64,000 nucleotides of DNA from Paenibacillus maysiensis (GTDB lineage: Bacteria > Bacillota > Bacilli > Paenibacillales > Paenibacillaceae): positions 1 through 64,000 of the forward strand of contig NZ_ASRY01000285.1 of NCBI RefSeq assembly GCF_000520815.1, in the 5' to 3' direction. Shown here one piece after another: positions 7,752-16,411 of the stretch (positions within the stretch are counted from its first letter, which is position 1; each line of letters opens with the position of its first letter). The translations under genes were made by a program, and so were the position numbers. The notes below the pieces were generated by a model. The model did not search any database and was not told the origin of the DNA. It saw nothing but the letters and a program-made list of their open reading frames with translations.

Positions 7752-8852
7752 CTAAGAGTGGATACGATAAAATTCACCGCCAGATAACAGCCGATCCAGC
7801 GGCACAAAGCGGGAAAGCCCGGTGCGGCAAGTTGCCGCATACATAATAGGATGAGACAGATCAGGCGAAGGGTTCCAGGATTGATATCCGTTAATAGCCA
7901 AAGGGCCGCCAAAGGCAAAATTTATGCTGGTCGCAGAAAATACGATACGTGATGATTCATTCAGTGTGTTGGTAAACTGATTTACGTTATGGATAGAAAG
8001 CTTTTGTTTAGGTAGAAGCCAGCTAAGATCGTCATAGGGGTCAAAAGACTCAGCCGAAAGGGTAATCGCCTGTGCCCCTGCTTTCAGAGAGAGAGCAGAA
8101 GAAGAAGAATTTGTGCTGCTGTGGAGCTTGTTTTTCCAGCTTCCATTGGCTACCTCCGCAGGCAATGGATCACCCGTAAAAGCGTCGATGCATATTTCGC
8201 TGCCCGTGGAGGAACGCACTCGCCAGTAGGCTAATAGCGGTTCCTCATACATGGGAGTAATTTGCAGCTTGTCGATGGATGAAAGGTCGGTTTCTGTGAG
8301 GGATTTAAGGGATTGGCGGAGTAAATTCATACTGTACGGCCCGCCCGGCCCGTTTCCGTATTCATTAAGCTGATAAGCGCCGTTATGATCTGCCCCGATA
8401 ATCAGGTAGCCAATGTATTCACCTCCACGATTCACCTGCACGAGCCAGCTATGGGTTCCGGGTCCGAGGGGATGGTAGCTAAGCTCGGCATCTTTCCACT
8501 GGGCAAATGGAGGCTGTGCTGATAGCGACTGCACCGTATCGGAGGAAACCCGCTTTACGTCCGTTGGTACCCCTTGCTCCTGAGCAGGAGGACTTGCGGA
8601 AGAGTTACCCGGAGAAAGGAAAGGGCTTACAGGAGCCGCCTCGGTTTGCCCCTGCTTTTCAGCTTGGTTTTGGTTCGTGGGTTCCGCTGGGGAAACCAAT
8701 GAACTTGCTTCGTAAGGGGGTGACGGGTTTGCGATGTGATCCTGGGTTGCTAAGGGGGCCGCTTGAATGGAAGCAAACGGACAGACTGCGGACAGACCGA
8801 TCAGAACAGCCGCAATCATACCGACGCTATAGTGTCCGGAATTTTTTTTCAA
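7752..8852 (-). CDS. Secreted protein of unknown function
   Basis: 366 residues from TTG 8852, which has AAGGTGG 6 bases upstream; an ATG at 8876 adds eight residues but has no ribosome site. The N-terminus is a signal peptide (MIAAVLIGLSAVCPFASIQA) with a likely cut at AQAA or QAA-P. A low-complexity linker rich in Pro, Gln, Glu and Ser covers roughly residues 35-100. The C-terminal 250 residues contain WLVQVNRGGEYIGYLIIGAD and EPLLAYWRVRSSTGSEICID, which read as a beta-rich extracellular domain. I do not recognise the family. It stands alone between yqzE and yqhG. Confidence 0.6.
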   Translation of the reverse strand: MKKNSGHYSVGMIAAVLIGLSAVCPFASIQAAPLATQDHIANPSPPYEASSLVSPAEPTNQNQAEKQGQTEAAPVSPFLSPGNSSASPPAQEQGVPTDVKRVSSDTVQSLSAQPPFAQWKDAELSYHPLGPGTHSWLVQVNRGGEYIGYLIIGADHNGAYQLNEYGNGPGGPYSMNLLRQSLKSLTETDLSSIDKLQITPMYEEPLLAYWRVRSSTGSEICIDAFTGDPLPAEVANGSWKNKLHSSTNSSSSALSLKAGAQAITLSAESFDPYDDLSWLLPKQKLSIHNVNQFTNTLNESSRIVFSATSINFAFGGPLAINGYQSWNPSPDLSHPIMYAATCRTGLSRFVPLDRLLSGGEFYRIHS

Positions 8853-9105
8853 TGGAATCCACCTTTCTGACGGCATGATGCACCGATGGAAGCTTTTTTA
8901 TCCAGCATATAGCTTGTCCGATAAAAAGACTGCTACACCTTGTCGGCACATCTTTCCTGACCGGGTTCGTTTTTTGCTGTCGATAAGTAGCGGCAGGCTT
9001 GGCAAAGCTTGTCGGTACAGCAATAAACCCGATATAGTCTGAAGCACGATGTTAAAAGCTGACGATACCTCTGCAACTAGCCTGCGAAGGAGCGTGAGAT
9101 ATCGG

Positions 9106-10113
9106 TTACCGCAGATGAAATATCCCGCAGTTAATGGCGGATACAAGCACCTTCGGTTCATATTGCCATACCATTTCTTTGCGGCGGGCCTGATGCTGCT
9201 CTTGAACGGCTTCTTTTATTTCCTCTTCTTCTTTTTGCTCCTTGACCAAATCATCGTAATAGTGATCAATAACCTCCAATTCCTCGCGCAGCCGTTCTCT
9301 GGCCTGCTCAGCCCACTCGTAATCCTGCTGGCTTAGCTGAACATTGAGATAGTTTTCCAGCGAGGTGGAGGCCTCCGGAACAGATAACTTTGCAGGCTGC
9401 ACATGCATATTGCCTGCCAGCAGCGGGCTGAGCTGCCTGGATTCGAGCATGCTGCCAAAGTCGGGTACAATCGTGCCGCTTTTGAGCGAAATCCCGAGCC
9501 AATGCAGCTCTTCCCGCTTCAAATCACAGGCAAATTCGATCTTGTAGCAAACGCCTAGCCAGGCTTCATACACTGCGGGAGAACGGGCGGATAATTGACG
9601 AGCATTGGGCTGCTCGAACAAATTGACATATTTCCCTCCATCCCGTGCAGCTTCAAAAATTTGATGCAGCCGACGACTCCCATAGCGAAGCTCTTCCTGC
9701 AAAATACGTCCGGGCCCCAGCTGCGGTAACGGCGGAACATGACCGAAGTAATGGCCCATGACCTGATCCTGCGCCGGACTGCCGGACGCTGGGGCTGGTT
9801 GTGGACCTTGCCCCGGTTGGGCTTGTGACGGGGGGAGAGACGTATTCTTTGTGGGCGACGTATTGTCTATCGAACTCTCCTGTGCCGTCCGGTAGGCTTC
9901 CCCATCGAAAATAAAGGTGAACGACATCGTTTGCGCAGGAACACCAGTGCGCTCCACATAGCCCCAGTAGTAGGGGCGGTTCGTTAGAGCTTTATCCGCT
10001 TCGGGAGAAAGCTTGACGGTCACATGGTTGGGCGACCTCTCGATCACGCTGCATCCGGTGGCTTCCAGATACGTGAGGACAAAGCGCTGTACCTGCTGTG
10101 AATTCATGGTCAT
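9106..10113 (-). CDS. yqhG: YqhG family protein
   Basis: 335 residues from ATG 10113, with AAGGAGG 8 bases upstream. The N-terminus (VQRFVLTYLEATGCSVIERS, then VKLSPEADKALTNRPYYWGY and VERTG) matches YqhG, which has the same 'DKALMNRPFYWHYLEKTG' block. Residues about 100-125 are a Pro/Gln/Ala-rich insertion not expected in the Bacillus protein. The C-terminus has a charged helix (EQKEEEEIKEAVQEQ) that may form a coiled coil. It starts one base after the stop of yqhH, as in Bacillus, so the two are co-transcribed. Its function is unknown; a link to the helicase is inference. Confidence 0.85.
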   Translation of the reverse strand: MTMNSQQVQRFVLTYLEATGCSVIERSPNHVTVKLSPEADKALTNRPYYWGYVERTGVPAQTMSFTFIFDGEAYRTAQESSIDNTSPTKNTSLPPSQAQPGQGPQPAPASGSPAQDQVMGHYFGHVPPLPQLGPGRILQEELRYGSRRLHQIFEAARDGGKYVNLFEQPNARQLSARSPAVYEAWLGVCYKIEFACDLKREELHWLGISLKSGTIVPDFGSMLESRQLSPLLAGNMHVQPAKLSVPEASTSLENYLNVQLSQQDYEWAEQARERLREELEVIDHYYDDLVKEQKEEEEIKEAVQEQHQARRKEMVWQYEPKVLVSAINCGIFHLR

Positions 10114-10114
10114 A

Positions 10115-11911
10115 TCAGCGGCCTCCTTTCGCGCTGCGTTGGGCTTTGGCTGGAGGGACAGCGCTGCCTGAAGGAGATGGACTTTCTGTGCGAATCTGCT
10201 TCATTTCCTGTTTGATCGAATCCAGCGAATGACCGAGCTTTTGCATTTTTTGGCGTATTTCATCATCACTGCTGGATTCAAGCATGATTCTATACAGGCT
10301 CTTTTCAATGGATTCCTTCTTTTCAAACCGTTCCAGAATGACGTCCAGCCCGCCTATAACCATTTCGAACATATTGATTTTTTCATGCAGCAGGTGGAGG
10401 ATATGCTCTTCAATCGTTCCGGTGGTGGACAGGTTGAAAATATTAACATCATGCGTCTGTCCCAATCGATGCACACGTCCAATCCGTTGTTCCACACGCA
10501 TGGGGTTCCACGGCAGGTCAAAGTTAATCATATGGTGGCAAAATTGCAGGTTAATGCCCTCGCCGCCTGCCTCCGTGGCAATCATTACCTGAATGCGTCC
10601 GCGGAACAGATCCATCATCCAGTCCTTGCGTCCCCGGTTCATGCCGCCCCGATAAGGAACAGCGGATAGTCCCCGGTCACGAAAATAGTTCAGCAAATAC
10701 TCCTGTGTAGCTCGGTATTCGGTAAAAATGATCACTTTTTCGTTCATTTGACGAATGAGTTCAAGCGCTTTTTCCGCCTTGGAATTGGCTTTAATCGCTT
10801 TGATGTGCGCGACCAATTCCCAGACGCGATCGCGTAAGGGAGAGTCGGGCGCCATCTTTTTAGACAAATTGACAAGCGTTACGAATACCGCATCCCGGCT
10901 ACTGCACACTTCCCGCTGAAGGGTAACGAGAGACAGCATACTGCTCAAATTTCCGCCATTCGCCTGATATTGATCCTTGACAAAGGAAGTGACTCCATCG
11001 TATAGCGCTTGTTCTTCCGGCGAAAGCTCCAAGTGAATGTTGGAAACATTTCGTTTGGTGAATTGGACCGGCCCTTCGCCGCGACGGTTGCGGATCATGA
11101 CTTTGGACAGCTCATCCTTGAGCTGATCCTCATTTTTAGGTAGACGTTTATCCACAACGAAGTTGGCTGAAAAATCCCCGTGTCGTCCTAACTGACCGGG
11201 CTTAAGCAATGTAATGAGATTGAACAGTTCGGACAGATCATTTTGGACAGGGGTAGCGGTCAGGAGCAAACAATATTTTTTACGCAGCTTCATAATAAAC
11301 TGGTAGTTGGATGTTTTTTTATTTTTCAGCTTGTGGGCTTCGTCGATAATGAGCAGATCATAATCAGTGTCCAGCAGGATGTTGCTGTGTGGCTCCCGCT
11401 TGGCTGTATCCATAGAGGCCACGACGACCTCGGACGACCAGGAATATGCTTTTTTCTGAGCGACAGCCGGTATGCCAAATTTGCTGTTCAGCTCACGAAC
11501 CCATTGAAGCACCAGAGAAGCGGGAACAAGAATAAGCACTTTAGCGGCAAGCCCGCGAACCAGATATTCTTTTAGAATCATTCCAGCTTCGATCGTCTTA
11601 CCCAAGCCGACTTCATCAGCGAGGATGGCGCGACCGGACATTTCAAACAATACCTTACGGGCCGTATCCAGCTGATGGGGCAGCGGAGTGAGGTCTTGCA
11701 AATGCTTCAGACATTGAAGCTCATCAAAGCTGGGGACCAGCTTGGCCTTTTCCGCCTCAATCGCCAACTGATATAGACCCCAATCACCCCAAGGTCCTCC
11801 CTTGCGGAGGCGTTGGTCCAGCTCATCCCGCCAGCTACGGTCGAATTGCACCGGAACAGGCAGTGGTGCTTGATTTTGTGATGTTGGGGAACTTGTCGAT
11901 TTGGCTTTCAT
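10115..11911 (-). CDS. yqhH: SNF2-family DEAD/H helicase YqhH
   Basis: 598 residues from ATG 11911, which follows GGAGGG by 8 bases; the longer frame to 11965 is not supported. Helicase motifs are in order: Walker A (LADEVGLGKTIEAGMILKEY) near residue 100, DEAH (LLIIDEAHKLKNKK), motif III (LLLTATPVQNDL), motif V (IMIATEAGGEGINLQ-like) and motif VI (QRIGRVHRLGQ). This is the SNF2/RapA group of ATP-driven double-strand DNA translocases. In Bacillus yqhH lies opposite gcvT behind a glycine riboswitch; no gcv gene is present here. The C-terminal tail is basic and rich in Ser and Pro. Confidence 0.9.
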   Translation of the reverse strand: MKAKSTSSPTSQNQAPLPVPVQFDRSWRDELDQRLRKGGPWGDWGLYQLAIEAEKAKLVPSFDELQCLKHLQDLTPLPHQLDTARKVLFEMSGRAILADEVGLGKTIEAGMILKEYLVRGLAAKVLILVPASLVLQWVRELNSKFGIPAVAQKKAYSWSSEVVVASMDTAKREPHSNILLDTDYDLLIIDEAHKLKNKKTSNYQFIMKLRKKYCLLLTATPVQNDLSELFNLITLLKPGQLGRHGDFSANFVVDKRLPKNEDQLKDELSKVMIRNRRGEGPVQFTKRNVSNIHLELSPEEQALYDGVTSFVKDQYQANGGNLSSMLSLVTLQREVCSSRDAVFVTLVNLSKKMAPDSPLRDRVWELVAHIKAIKANSKAEKALELIRQMNEKVIIFTEYRATQEYLLNYFRDRGLSAVPYRGGMNRGRKDWMMDLFRGRIQVMIATEAGGEGINLQFCHHMINFDLPWNPMRVEQRIGRVHRLGQTHDVNIFNLSTTGTIEEHILHLLHEKINMFEMVIGGLDVILERFEKKESIEKSLYRIMLESSSDDEIRQKMQKLGHSLDSIKQEMKQIRTESPSPSGSAVPPAKAQRSAKGGR

Positions 11912-12047
11912 GATGAATTCCCTCCCTCCTAGTAATGGCGCAGATGAAGCTCTTGGTTCTGTCACATCGTTGGCATCTATGTTGCACAGATCGTAGATGT
12001 AGTATGGACGGAAAAAGATATCTTCATAACAGGAGGGGTGAAATCCT

Positions 12048-12887
12048 TTAGCTGTCTTCCATTAGCTTTTGGAGTTTGCTTTCTGTAGAGGTTTGTGCGT
12101 TCGGGGTGTAGATGCTGCAACGCAGATCGACGCTGCCTTGCACCTGGAGGGAGGTCAGGTCAAACAACATTTTGCCTGCCTTGGCATGACGAAATTCAAT
12201 CAGCACCTCCGGCGCAGAGCTGACCTCACTCTGATTCCAAAGTTCATTAAACTCCGGATAAGCCCGGCTCATGTTCTGTATGAACTGTGCATACCAAGGG
12301 TCCGTCACATATTGTCCGTAATAAGCGCGGAAAATAGCAAGGAATCCTTTGACAAAATGCTCCCAGTTTACAGCGAGACTTTTAAACTCTTTTTTGGTAA
12401 ACAGCAGCTCAATCATGTTGCGTTGTTCATGGGGCAGCTCTGCAAAATCCATAAACACATGAGCAGCGGCTGCATTCCAGCCGACAATATGGCAGCGCCG
12501 ATCTGAAATAATAGCAGGGCAGTAGCGCAGCTCCTGTACTATTTTTTGCAGGGATGGAGAAATAACCGTCTGCTCTGCAAGTGCAGGATGCGTGTGAAAT
12601 CCGGTTTCAAGCGCTAGATCATACAAATATTTACGTTCATCCGTGTTTAGCTGCAAGGCGGCGGCAATGGCATCCAGTACAGAGGCGGACACCTTGATAT
12701 CGCGTCCCTGCTCCAGCCAGGTGTACCATGTGGTGCTGACACCTGCTAATTGAGCCACTTCTTCTCTGCGCAAGCCGGGTGTTCTGCGGCGTGATCCGTT
12801 CGGCAGACCGACCATATGCGGGTGTAAACGGGCTCTTTTGGTTTTGAGAAAAACAGATAGTGCTTCCAGACGTGCTTCCGGTTTCAT
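12048..12887 (-). CDS. MmyB-type helix-turn-helix regulator
   Basis: 279 residues from ATG 12887, with GGAGAG 8 bases upstream; the frame to 12977 is an unsupported extension. An XRE-type helix-turn-helix lies at about residues 15-75 (RREEVAQLAGVSTTWYTWLE). The rest (AIISDRRCHIVGWNAAAAHV, RNMIELLFTKKEF, ELWNQSEV) is the MmyB-like PAS-type ligand domain, which in structural work on the family binds fatty-acid-like ligands. It is divergent from a KAS II gene 161 bp away, which fits regulation of that gene in response to a lipid signal (inference). Confidence 0.85.
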   Translation of the reverse strand: MKPEARLEALSVFLKTKRARLHPHMVGLPNGSRRRTPGLRREEVAQLAGVSTTWYTWLEQGRDIKVSASVLDAIAAALQLNTDERKYLYDLALETGFHTHPALAEQTVISPSLQKIVQELRYCPAIISDRRCHIVGWNAAAAHVFMDFAELPHEQRNMIELLFTKKEFKSLAVNWEHFVKGFLAIFRAYYGQYVTDPWYAQFIQNMSRAYPEFNELWNQSEVSSAPEVLIEFRHAKAGKMLFDLTSLQVQGSVDLRCSIYTPNAQTSTESKLQKLMEDS

Positions 12888-12947
12888 AGTGAGTTCTCTC
12901 CATTCGATGGTGGATAAGTAATGAGCAGTTAAGGCTCTAACTATAGT

Positions 12948-12983
12948 AGTGTTCATTATACCAGGATAAACAAACACTTGTAA
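12948..12983 (-). promoter_or_regulatory. Promoter and candidate operator between the MmyB regulator and the KAS II gene
   Basis: On the minus strand TTACAA (12983-12978) and TATAAT (12960-12955) with a 17-bp spacer drive the regulator. AGTGTT (12948-12953) and AACACT (12973-12978) form an inverted repeat placed over the spacer, so a bound regulator would block its own promoter. Confidence 0.5.
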
Positions 12984-13048
12984 TAGGATAAGCTAAGAGT
13001 AAAATGAGGATTATAAGTAAGCAAACGAGCAGGAGGAATGAAGAGCGT

Positions 13049-14287
13049 ATGCAAAGAGTTGTAATTACAGGTATGGGTGTGGTTTCACCACTGGGCAATG
13101 ACGTGGACACGCTGTGGAAGAATCTGCTGGAGGGTCATTCAGGTATACGAAAAATAGACACGTTCGATGTGTCCGATTTGAAAGCACAGATCGCTGGACT
13201 GGTACAGGATTTTGATGCAGAAAAGCAATGGGGACGTAAAGACGCCAGGCGAATGGACCGCTTCACTCAGTTTGCGTTGTTTGCGGCAGAGCAAGCGCTG
13301 AAGGACTCCGGTCTGGAGCTGGATAACACGAATCTGGAGCGTGTCGGTGTCTATGTAGGATCAGGAGTCGGCGGTCTGGATACGTTGGTGGACAATGTGA
13401 ATGTATTGCAGAATCGTGGGCCGGGCAGAGTCAGTCCGACACTGGTACCTATGATGATTTCAAATATGGCTGCGGCGCAAATCAGTATTACGTTCGGAGC
13501 GATGGGTCCTACGCTTTCGCCGGTTACGGCCTGTTCCATTGGTAATACGGCGATTGGAGAGGCGTTTCGTACGATTCGCACAGGAGATGCGGATGTGATT
13601 TTTGCAGGTGGAGCGGAGGCAGCGGTTACCAGACTGGCGCTTGCGAGCTTTTCCAATGCAACGGCCTTGTCGACTCGTAACGAGGAGCCTTCGATTGCGA
13701 GCCGACCGTTTGATAAGGACCGCGACGGCTTTGTTATGAGCGAAGGAGCTGGCATTCTGGTACTGGAGTCGCTGGAGCACGCTGTTCAGCGTGGCGCAGA
13801 AATAGTTGGCGAGGTCATCGGCTATGGGGCTAGCTCGGATGCTTACCATATGGTTGCACCGCACCCGGAAGGAGCCGGAGCTTATCTGGCGATGAAAGCA
13901 GCCCTTCAATCCGCCCGTATCACGCCTGAAGAGGTGGACGTGATCAGTGCGCATGCAACGAGTACGCTCGTTGGCGATCTGGCTGAGACTCTCGCGATAC
14001 ACAAACTGTTCGGTGACCATGCCTACCAAATTCCGGTTACCGCGAATAAATCCATGCTCGGTCATATGCTGGGAGCCGCAGGCGGCGTCGAAGCCATTGC
14101 ACTCGTACAGAGTCTAAGGGAAGGCATCATTCCGCCAACGGTTCATCTGGACAACCCGGACCCGGCCTGTGATCTGGACTATGTGCCTCACGAAGCACGC
14201 AAGGCCTCATTAAATATCGGGCTATCCAATTCCTTTGGCTTTGGCGGCCACAATGCGGTCATCGTTATTAAGCGTTATGAGCCATAA
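13049..14287 (+). CDS. fabF: Beta-ketoacyl-ACP synthase II (FabF-like)
   Basis: 412 residues from ATG 13049 (MQRVVITGMGVVSPLGNDVD), the family start; AGGAGG lies 12 bases upstream. The condensing-enzyme triad is present: Cys in PVTACSIGNTAIGE, His in ISAHATSTLVGDLAET and His in NKSMLGHMLGAAGGVEAI. The final block NSFGFGGHNAVIVI is the glycine loop. It extends acyl-ACP with malonyl-ACP. The cysteine is followed by SIGNT rather than the usual ATGTH/AASAH, and no other fab gene is adjacent. It is likely a second KAS II rather than the housekeeping copy. The divergent MmyB-type regulator probably controls it. A terminator follows at 14304. Confidence 0.88.
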   Translation: MQRVVITGMGVVSPLGNDVDTLWKNLLEGHSGIRKIDTFDVSDLKAQIAGLVQDFDAEKQWGRKDARRMDRFTQFALFAAEQALKDSGLELDNTNLERVGVYVGSGVGGLDTLVDNVNVLQNRGPGRVSPTLVPMMISNMAAAQISITFGAMGPTLSPVTACSIGNTAIGEAFRTIRTGDADVIFAGGAEAAVTRLALASFSNATALSTRNEEPSIASRPFDKDRDGFVMSEGAGILVLESLEHAVQRGAEIVGEVIGYGASSDAYHMVAPHPEGAGAYLAMKAALQSARITPEEVDVISAHATSTLVGDLAETLAIHKLFGDHAYQIPVTANKSMLGHMLGAAGGVEAIALVQSLREGIIPPTVHLDNPDPACDLDYVPHEARKASLNIGLSNSFGFGGHNAVIVIKRYEP

Positions 14288-14303
14288 GTGAATAAATGAT
14301 TTA

Positions 14304-14347
14304 ACCTCAGGAGTTCTATCCAACGGGATGGAATGCCTGAGGTTTTT
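14304..14347 (+). terminator. Terminator after the KAS II gene
   Basis: ACCTCAGG pairs with CCTGAGGT, with an inner ATCC-aacg-GGAT stem, followed by TTTTTG. Confidence 0.85.
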
Positions 14348-14422
14348 GCTATTGGCAACGGATTCATTTTTGATAAGAGATAGAGTAAGATGGAGGAAAA
14401 CATTTGAGAGGCATTGGAAGTA

Positions 14423-14530
14423 ATGATTTTAATCAGGAACATAGAACCAGCAGATGCTGAAGCGTATTGGAATTTTAGGCTGGAAGCTAGTGCGATTAAT
14501 GGTGAAAGGTTTTGGAGAGATGAAAATTGA
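14423..14530 (+). pseudogene. GNAT acetyltransferase N-terminal fragment
   Basis: ATG 14423 after GGAAG opens 35 codons reading MILIRNIEPADAEAYWNFRL then EASAINGERFWRDEN. 'IRxxxPxDAxxYxxFRLEA' is the usual start of a GNAT N-acetyltransferase, but the acetyl-CoA-binding core is missing. The last codons run into the start of the WYL regulator in another frame, so the rest was probably lost when that gene came to lie here. The family call rests on a short stretch. Confidence 0.6.
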
Positions 14531-15494
14531 ACGGTTGCTTTCTATCGTCATTTTGCTGTTGAAAAGAAATAGAATTCAGGCGAAGGAACTGGCAGATTTG
14601 TATGAGGTTTCGATACGGACGATCTACAGAGATATTGAGGCGATTAGCCTGGCTGGTATTCCGGTGGTAACCTATCAGGGGGTAAATGGGGGAATCGGCC
14701 TGATGGATGGCTACCGCCTGGATCGCAGTGTGCTGACGGATGGCGATGTGAAGGACATTGTGATGGGCTTGCAGAGCTTGTCCTCGTCGCTTGGTGGACC
14801 GAATGTGACCCGGTTGCTCGATAAATTTGAAAGCATTATACCAGATTCGGGAAAAGCACAATTCAGTGTTAATACCACACAGTTCATCGTCGATCATTCG
14901 GGTTGGGGAAATCAGTCTGCGCAGGAGGCTAAGCTGGTAAAGGTGAAGGAGGCGCTGAGTCAAGCGCGTACGTTTGCTTTTACTTATCGAAATGCGCAGG
15001 GAGCCGTGACTGCACGGAATGTCGAGCCGCACACGCTCGTTCTGAAAGGACAGCAATGGTTTGTATACGCCTACTGTCTCGACAGGGAGCAATTTCGTTT
15101 GTTCAAACTATCCCGCATGAATGATCTTATAGTTACGGAGACGGCTTTCACTCGCCGGGATCTTTCCTATGAAGTGCTGCCGTGGAATGAGGGACGTCTG
15201 GCGACGGTCGAGGCGGTACAGCCTTTTACGTTGCAATTTAACCTCAAATCCCGGCATCTGGCGGAAGACTGGTTTGGCGTGGAAGCATTGACCGAGCAGG
15301 GAGAAGGGATGTATACGGTTTCGGTTCCTTTTCCCGAGGATGCGTGGATGTATGGATTTATTTTAAGTCTGGGGCCGGATGTGGTCGTCAAGGAACCCGC
15401 CCATTTACGGGAGAAGATTCGGGATATGGCGCTACGTATTGCATCCAATTATGGAGAGCCCCTGATAGAGAATCCCGAAGAACATAGAATATAA
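14520..15494 (+). CDS. WYL-domain transcriptional regulator (YafY type)
   Basis: 324 residues from ATG 14520, in the typical family position (MKIERLLSIVILLLKRNRIQ). A DeoR-like helix-turn-helix lies at residues about 20-45 (KELADLYEVSIRTIYRDIEA). The WYL domain follows near residue 150-200 (RNVEPHTLVLKGQQWFVYAY) and the C-terminal extension has WMYGFILSLGPDVVV. WYL domains sense ligands or nucleic acids. The gene precedes the zinc-ribbon/GyrI-like protein with a terminator between them, and it may control that gene. Its start overlaps a GNAT remnant, so its native promoter may be altered. Confidence 0.85.
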   Translation: MKIERLLSIVILLLKRNRIQAKELADLYEVSIRTIYRDIEAISLAGIPVVTYQGVNGGIGLMDGYRLDRSVLTDGDVKDIVMGLQSLSSSLGGPNVTRLLDKFESIIPDSGKAQFSVNTTQFIVDHSGWGNQSAQEAKLVKVKEALSQARTFAFTYRNAQGAVTARNVEPHTLVLKGQQWFVYAYCLDREQFRLFKLSRMNDLIVTETAFTRRDLSYEVLPWNEGRLATVEAVQPFTLQFNLKSRHLAEDWFGVEALTEQGEGMYTVSVPFPEDAWMYGFILSLGPDVVVKEPAHLREKIRDMALRIASNYGEPLIENPEEHRI

Positions 15495-15499
15495 AAAAG

Positions 15500-15530
15500 C
15501 AAACCTGACGGATAGCTGTCAGGTTTGTTT
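15500..15530 (+). terminator. Terminator after the WYL regulator
   Basis: 10-bp stem CAAACCTGAC / GTCAGGTTTG, loop of 8, followed by TTTCGTT. The next gene's SD follows within 50 bp, so this hairpin could also act as an attenuator for it. Confidence 0.75.
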
Positions 15531-15574
15531 CGTTATACTGATGTCATATCAATCACGAAAGGGGATTTACGAAA

Positions 15575-16318
15575 ATGGATAAAGCTTGTCAAAGCTGCGG
15601 GATGCCGCTGGAGCATGAGGAACAATACGGAACGGACGCTCATCAGGTCAAAACAGATGAATATTGTAAGTATTGTTACAAGGAAGGTGCGTTTGTGCAG
15701 CCTGATTTGACGATGGAGGAGATGATTCAGCAGTGCGCGCCTATTCTCGCAGAGCAAGGGATGCAAAAAGAAGAGGCTGTGGCGATGATGCGTAATTATC
15801 TGCCGAATTTGAAGCGCTGGCGTTCACAGGAGAGTACGGAACGTGAAGAAGATTTTAAACCGATCCGGGAGGAAAGTCGGGGGGAGATTCGCCTGATCGG
15901 ACTGGCAGCACGTACAAGCAACCGGAACGAGCAAACATCCCAGGCGATCATTCCAGGCATGTGGGAACGTTTCTGGAGTGAAGATGTGCCTGGACGGATA
16001 AGCGGGCATGAAGAACACCGTTCTGTCTATGGCTGCTATACCAATTATGAAAATGGGGTTTTTGGCGACTATACCTTTTTTATCGGAAAAGAAGCGGCTG
16101 TGGATGGTGAAGCTTCTGACGGTCTTGAACAACTCGTTATTCCGGCTGCGCGTTACGCTGTCTTTCAAGCTACACCCGAACCTTTCTCGGTCTTTCGGGT
16201 ATGGCAAGCGATTTGGAGCTGGGCCGCCTTGGGACAAGCAGAGCGGACGTACACAGGTGATTTTGAAGTATATGGAAATCCTGATGAGCCTGTTCTGATT
16301 TACATTGCGATCAAGTGA
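15575..16318 (+). CDS. Zinc-ribbon protein fused to a GyrI-like effector-binding domain
   Basis: 247 residues, ATG after AAAGGGG. Residues 1-90 form a putative zinc-ribbon domain with CQSCGMPL and EYCKYCYKEG as four cysteine ligands, then PDLTMEEMIQQCAPILAEQG. Residues about 110-247 (RLIGLAARTSNRNEQTSQAI, YGCYTNYENGVFGDYTFFIG, IPAARYAVFQATPEPFSVFR) match the GyrI-like/AraC effector-binding fold that captures small hydrophobic ligands. The fusion suggests a ligand-sensing or scavenging protein. It sits behind a WYL regulator. Confidence 0.8.
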   Translation: MDKACQSCGMPLEHEEQYGTDAHQVKTDEYCKYCYKEGAFVQPDLTMEEMIQQCAPILAEQGMQKEEAVAMMRNYLPNLKRWRSQESTEREEDFKPIREESRGEIRLIGLAARTSNRNEQTSQAIIPGMWERFWSEDVPGRISGHEEHRSVYGCYTNYENGVFGDYTFFIGKEAAVDGEASDGLEQLVIPAARYAVFQATPEPFSVFRVWQAIWSWAALGQAERTYTGDFEVYGNPDEPVLIYIAIK

Positions 16319-16345
16319 TGATTAGGTAGTAAAAACAGAGAGAGC

Positions 16346-16380
16346 CGTCCGACCATTGCTGTGGTGCGGACGTTTTTTTT
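16346..16380 (+). terminator. Terminator between converging genes
   Basis: CGTCCG...CGGACG stem with inner CCA/TGG pairing, followed by eight T. It serves the zinc-ribbon gene. Confidence 0.85.
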
Positions 16381-16411
16381 GCTGTTTAAATCATAGTAGT
16401 CGACCCTTCAT

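Noticed and set aside
8877-9105. Small gene between the secreted protein and yqhG
   Set aside because: The 87-codon minus-strand frame overlaps yqhG, has no ribosome site and its composition is not gene-like.
11912-12047. Glycine riboswitch upstream of yqhH
   Set aside because: In Bacillus this intergenic region holds one for gcvT, but no gcv gene or glycine aptamer pattern is present here.
12069-12506. 145-codon plus-strand frame opposite the MmyB-type regulator
   Set aside because: No ribosome site; the opposite strand encodes a complete regulator.
13460-14065. 201-codon minus-strand frame inside the KAS II gene
   Set aside because: Shadow of the condensing-enzyme frame, which carries all catalytic motifs.
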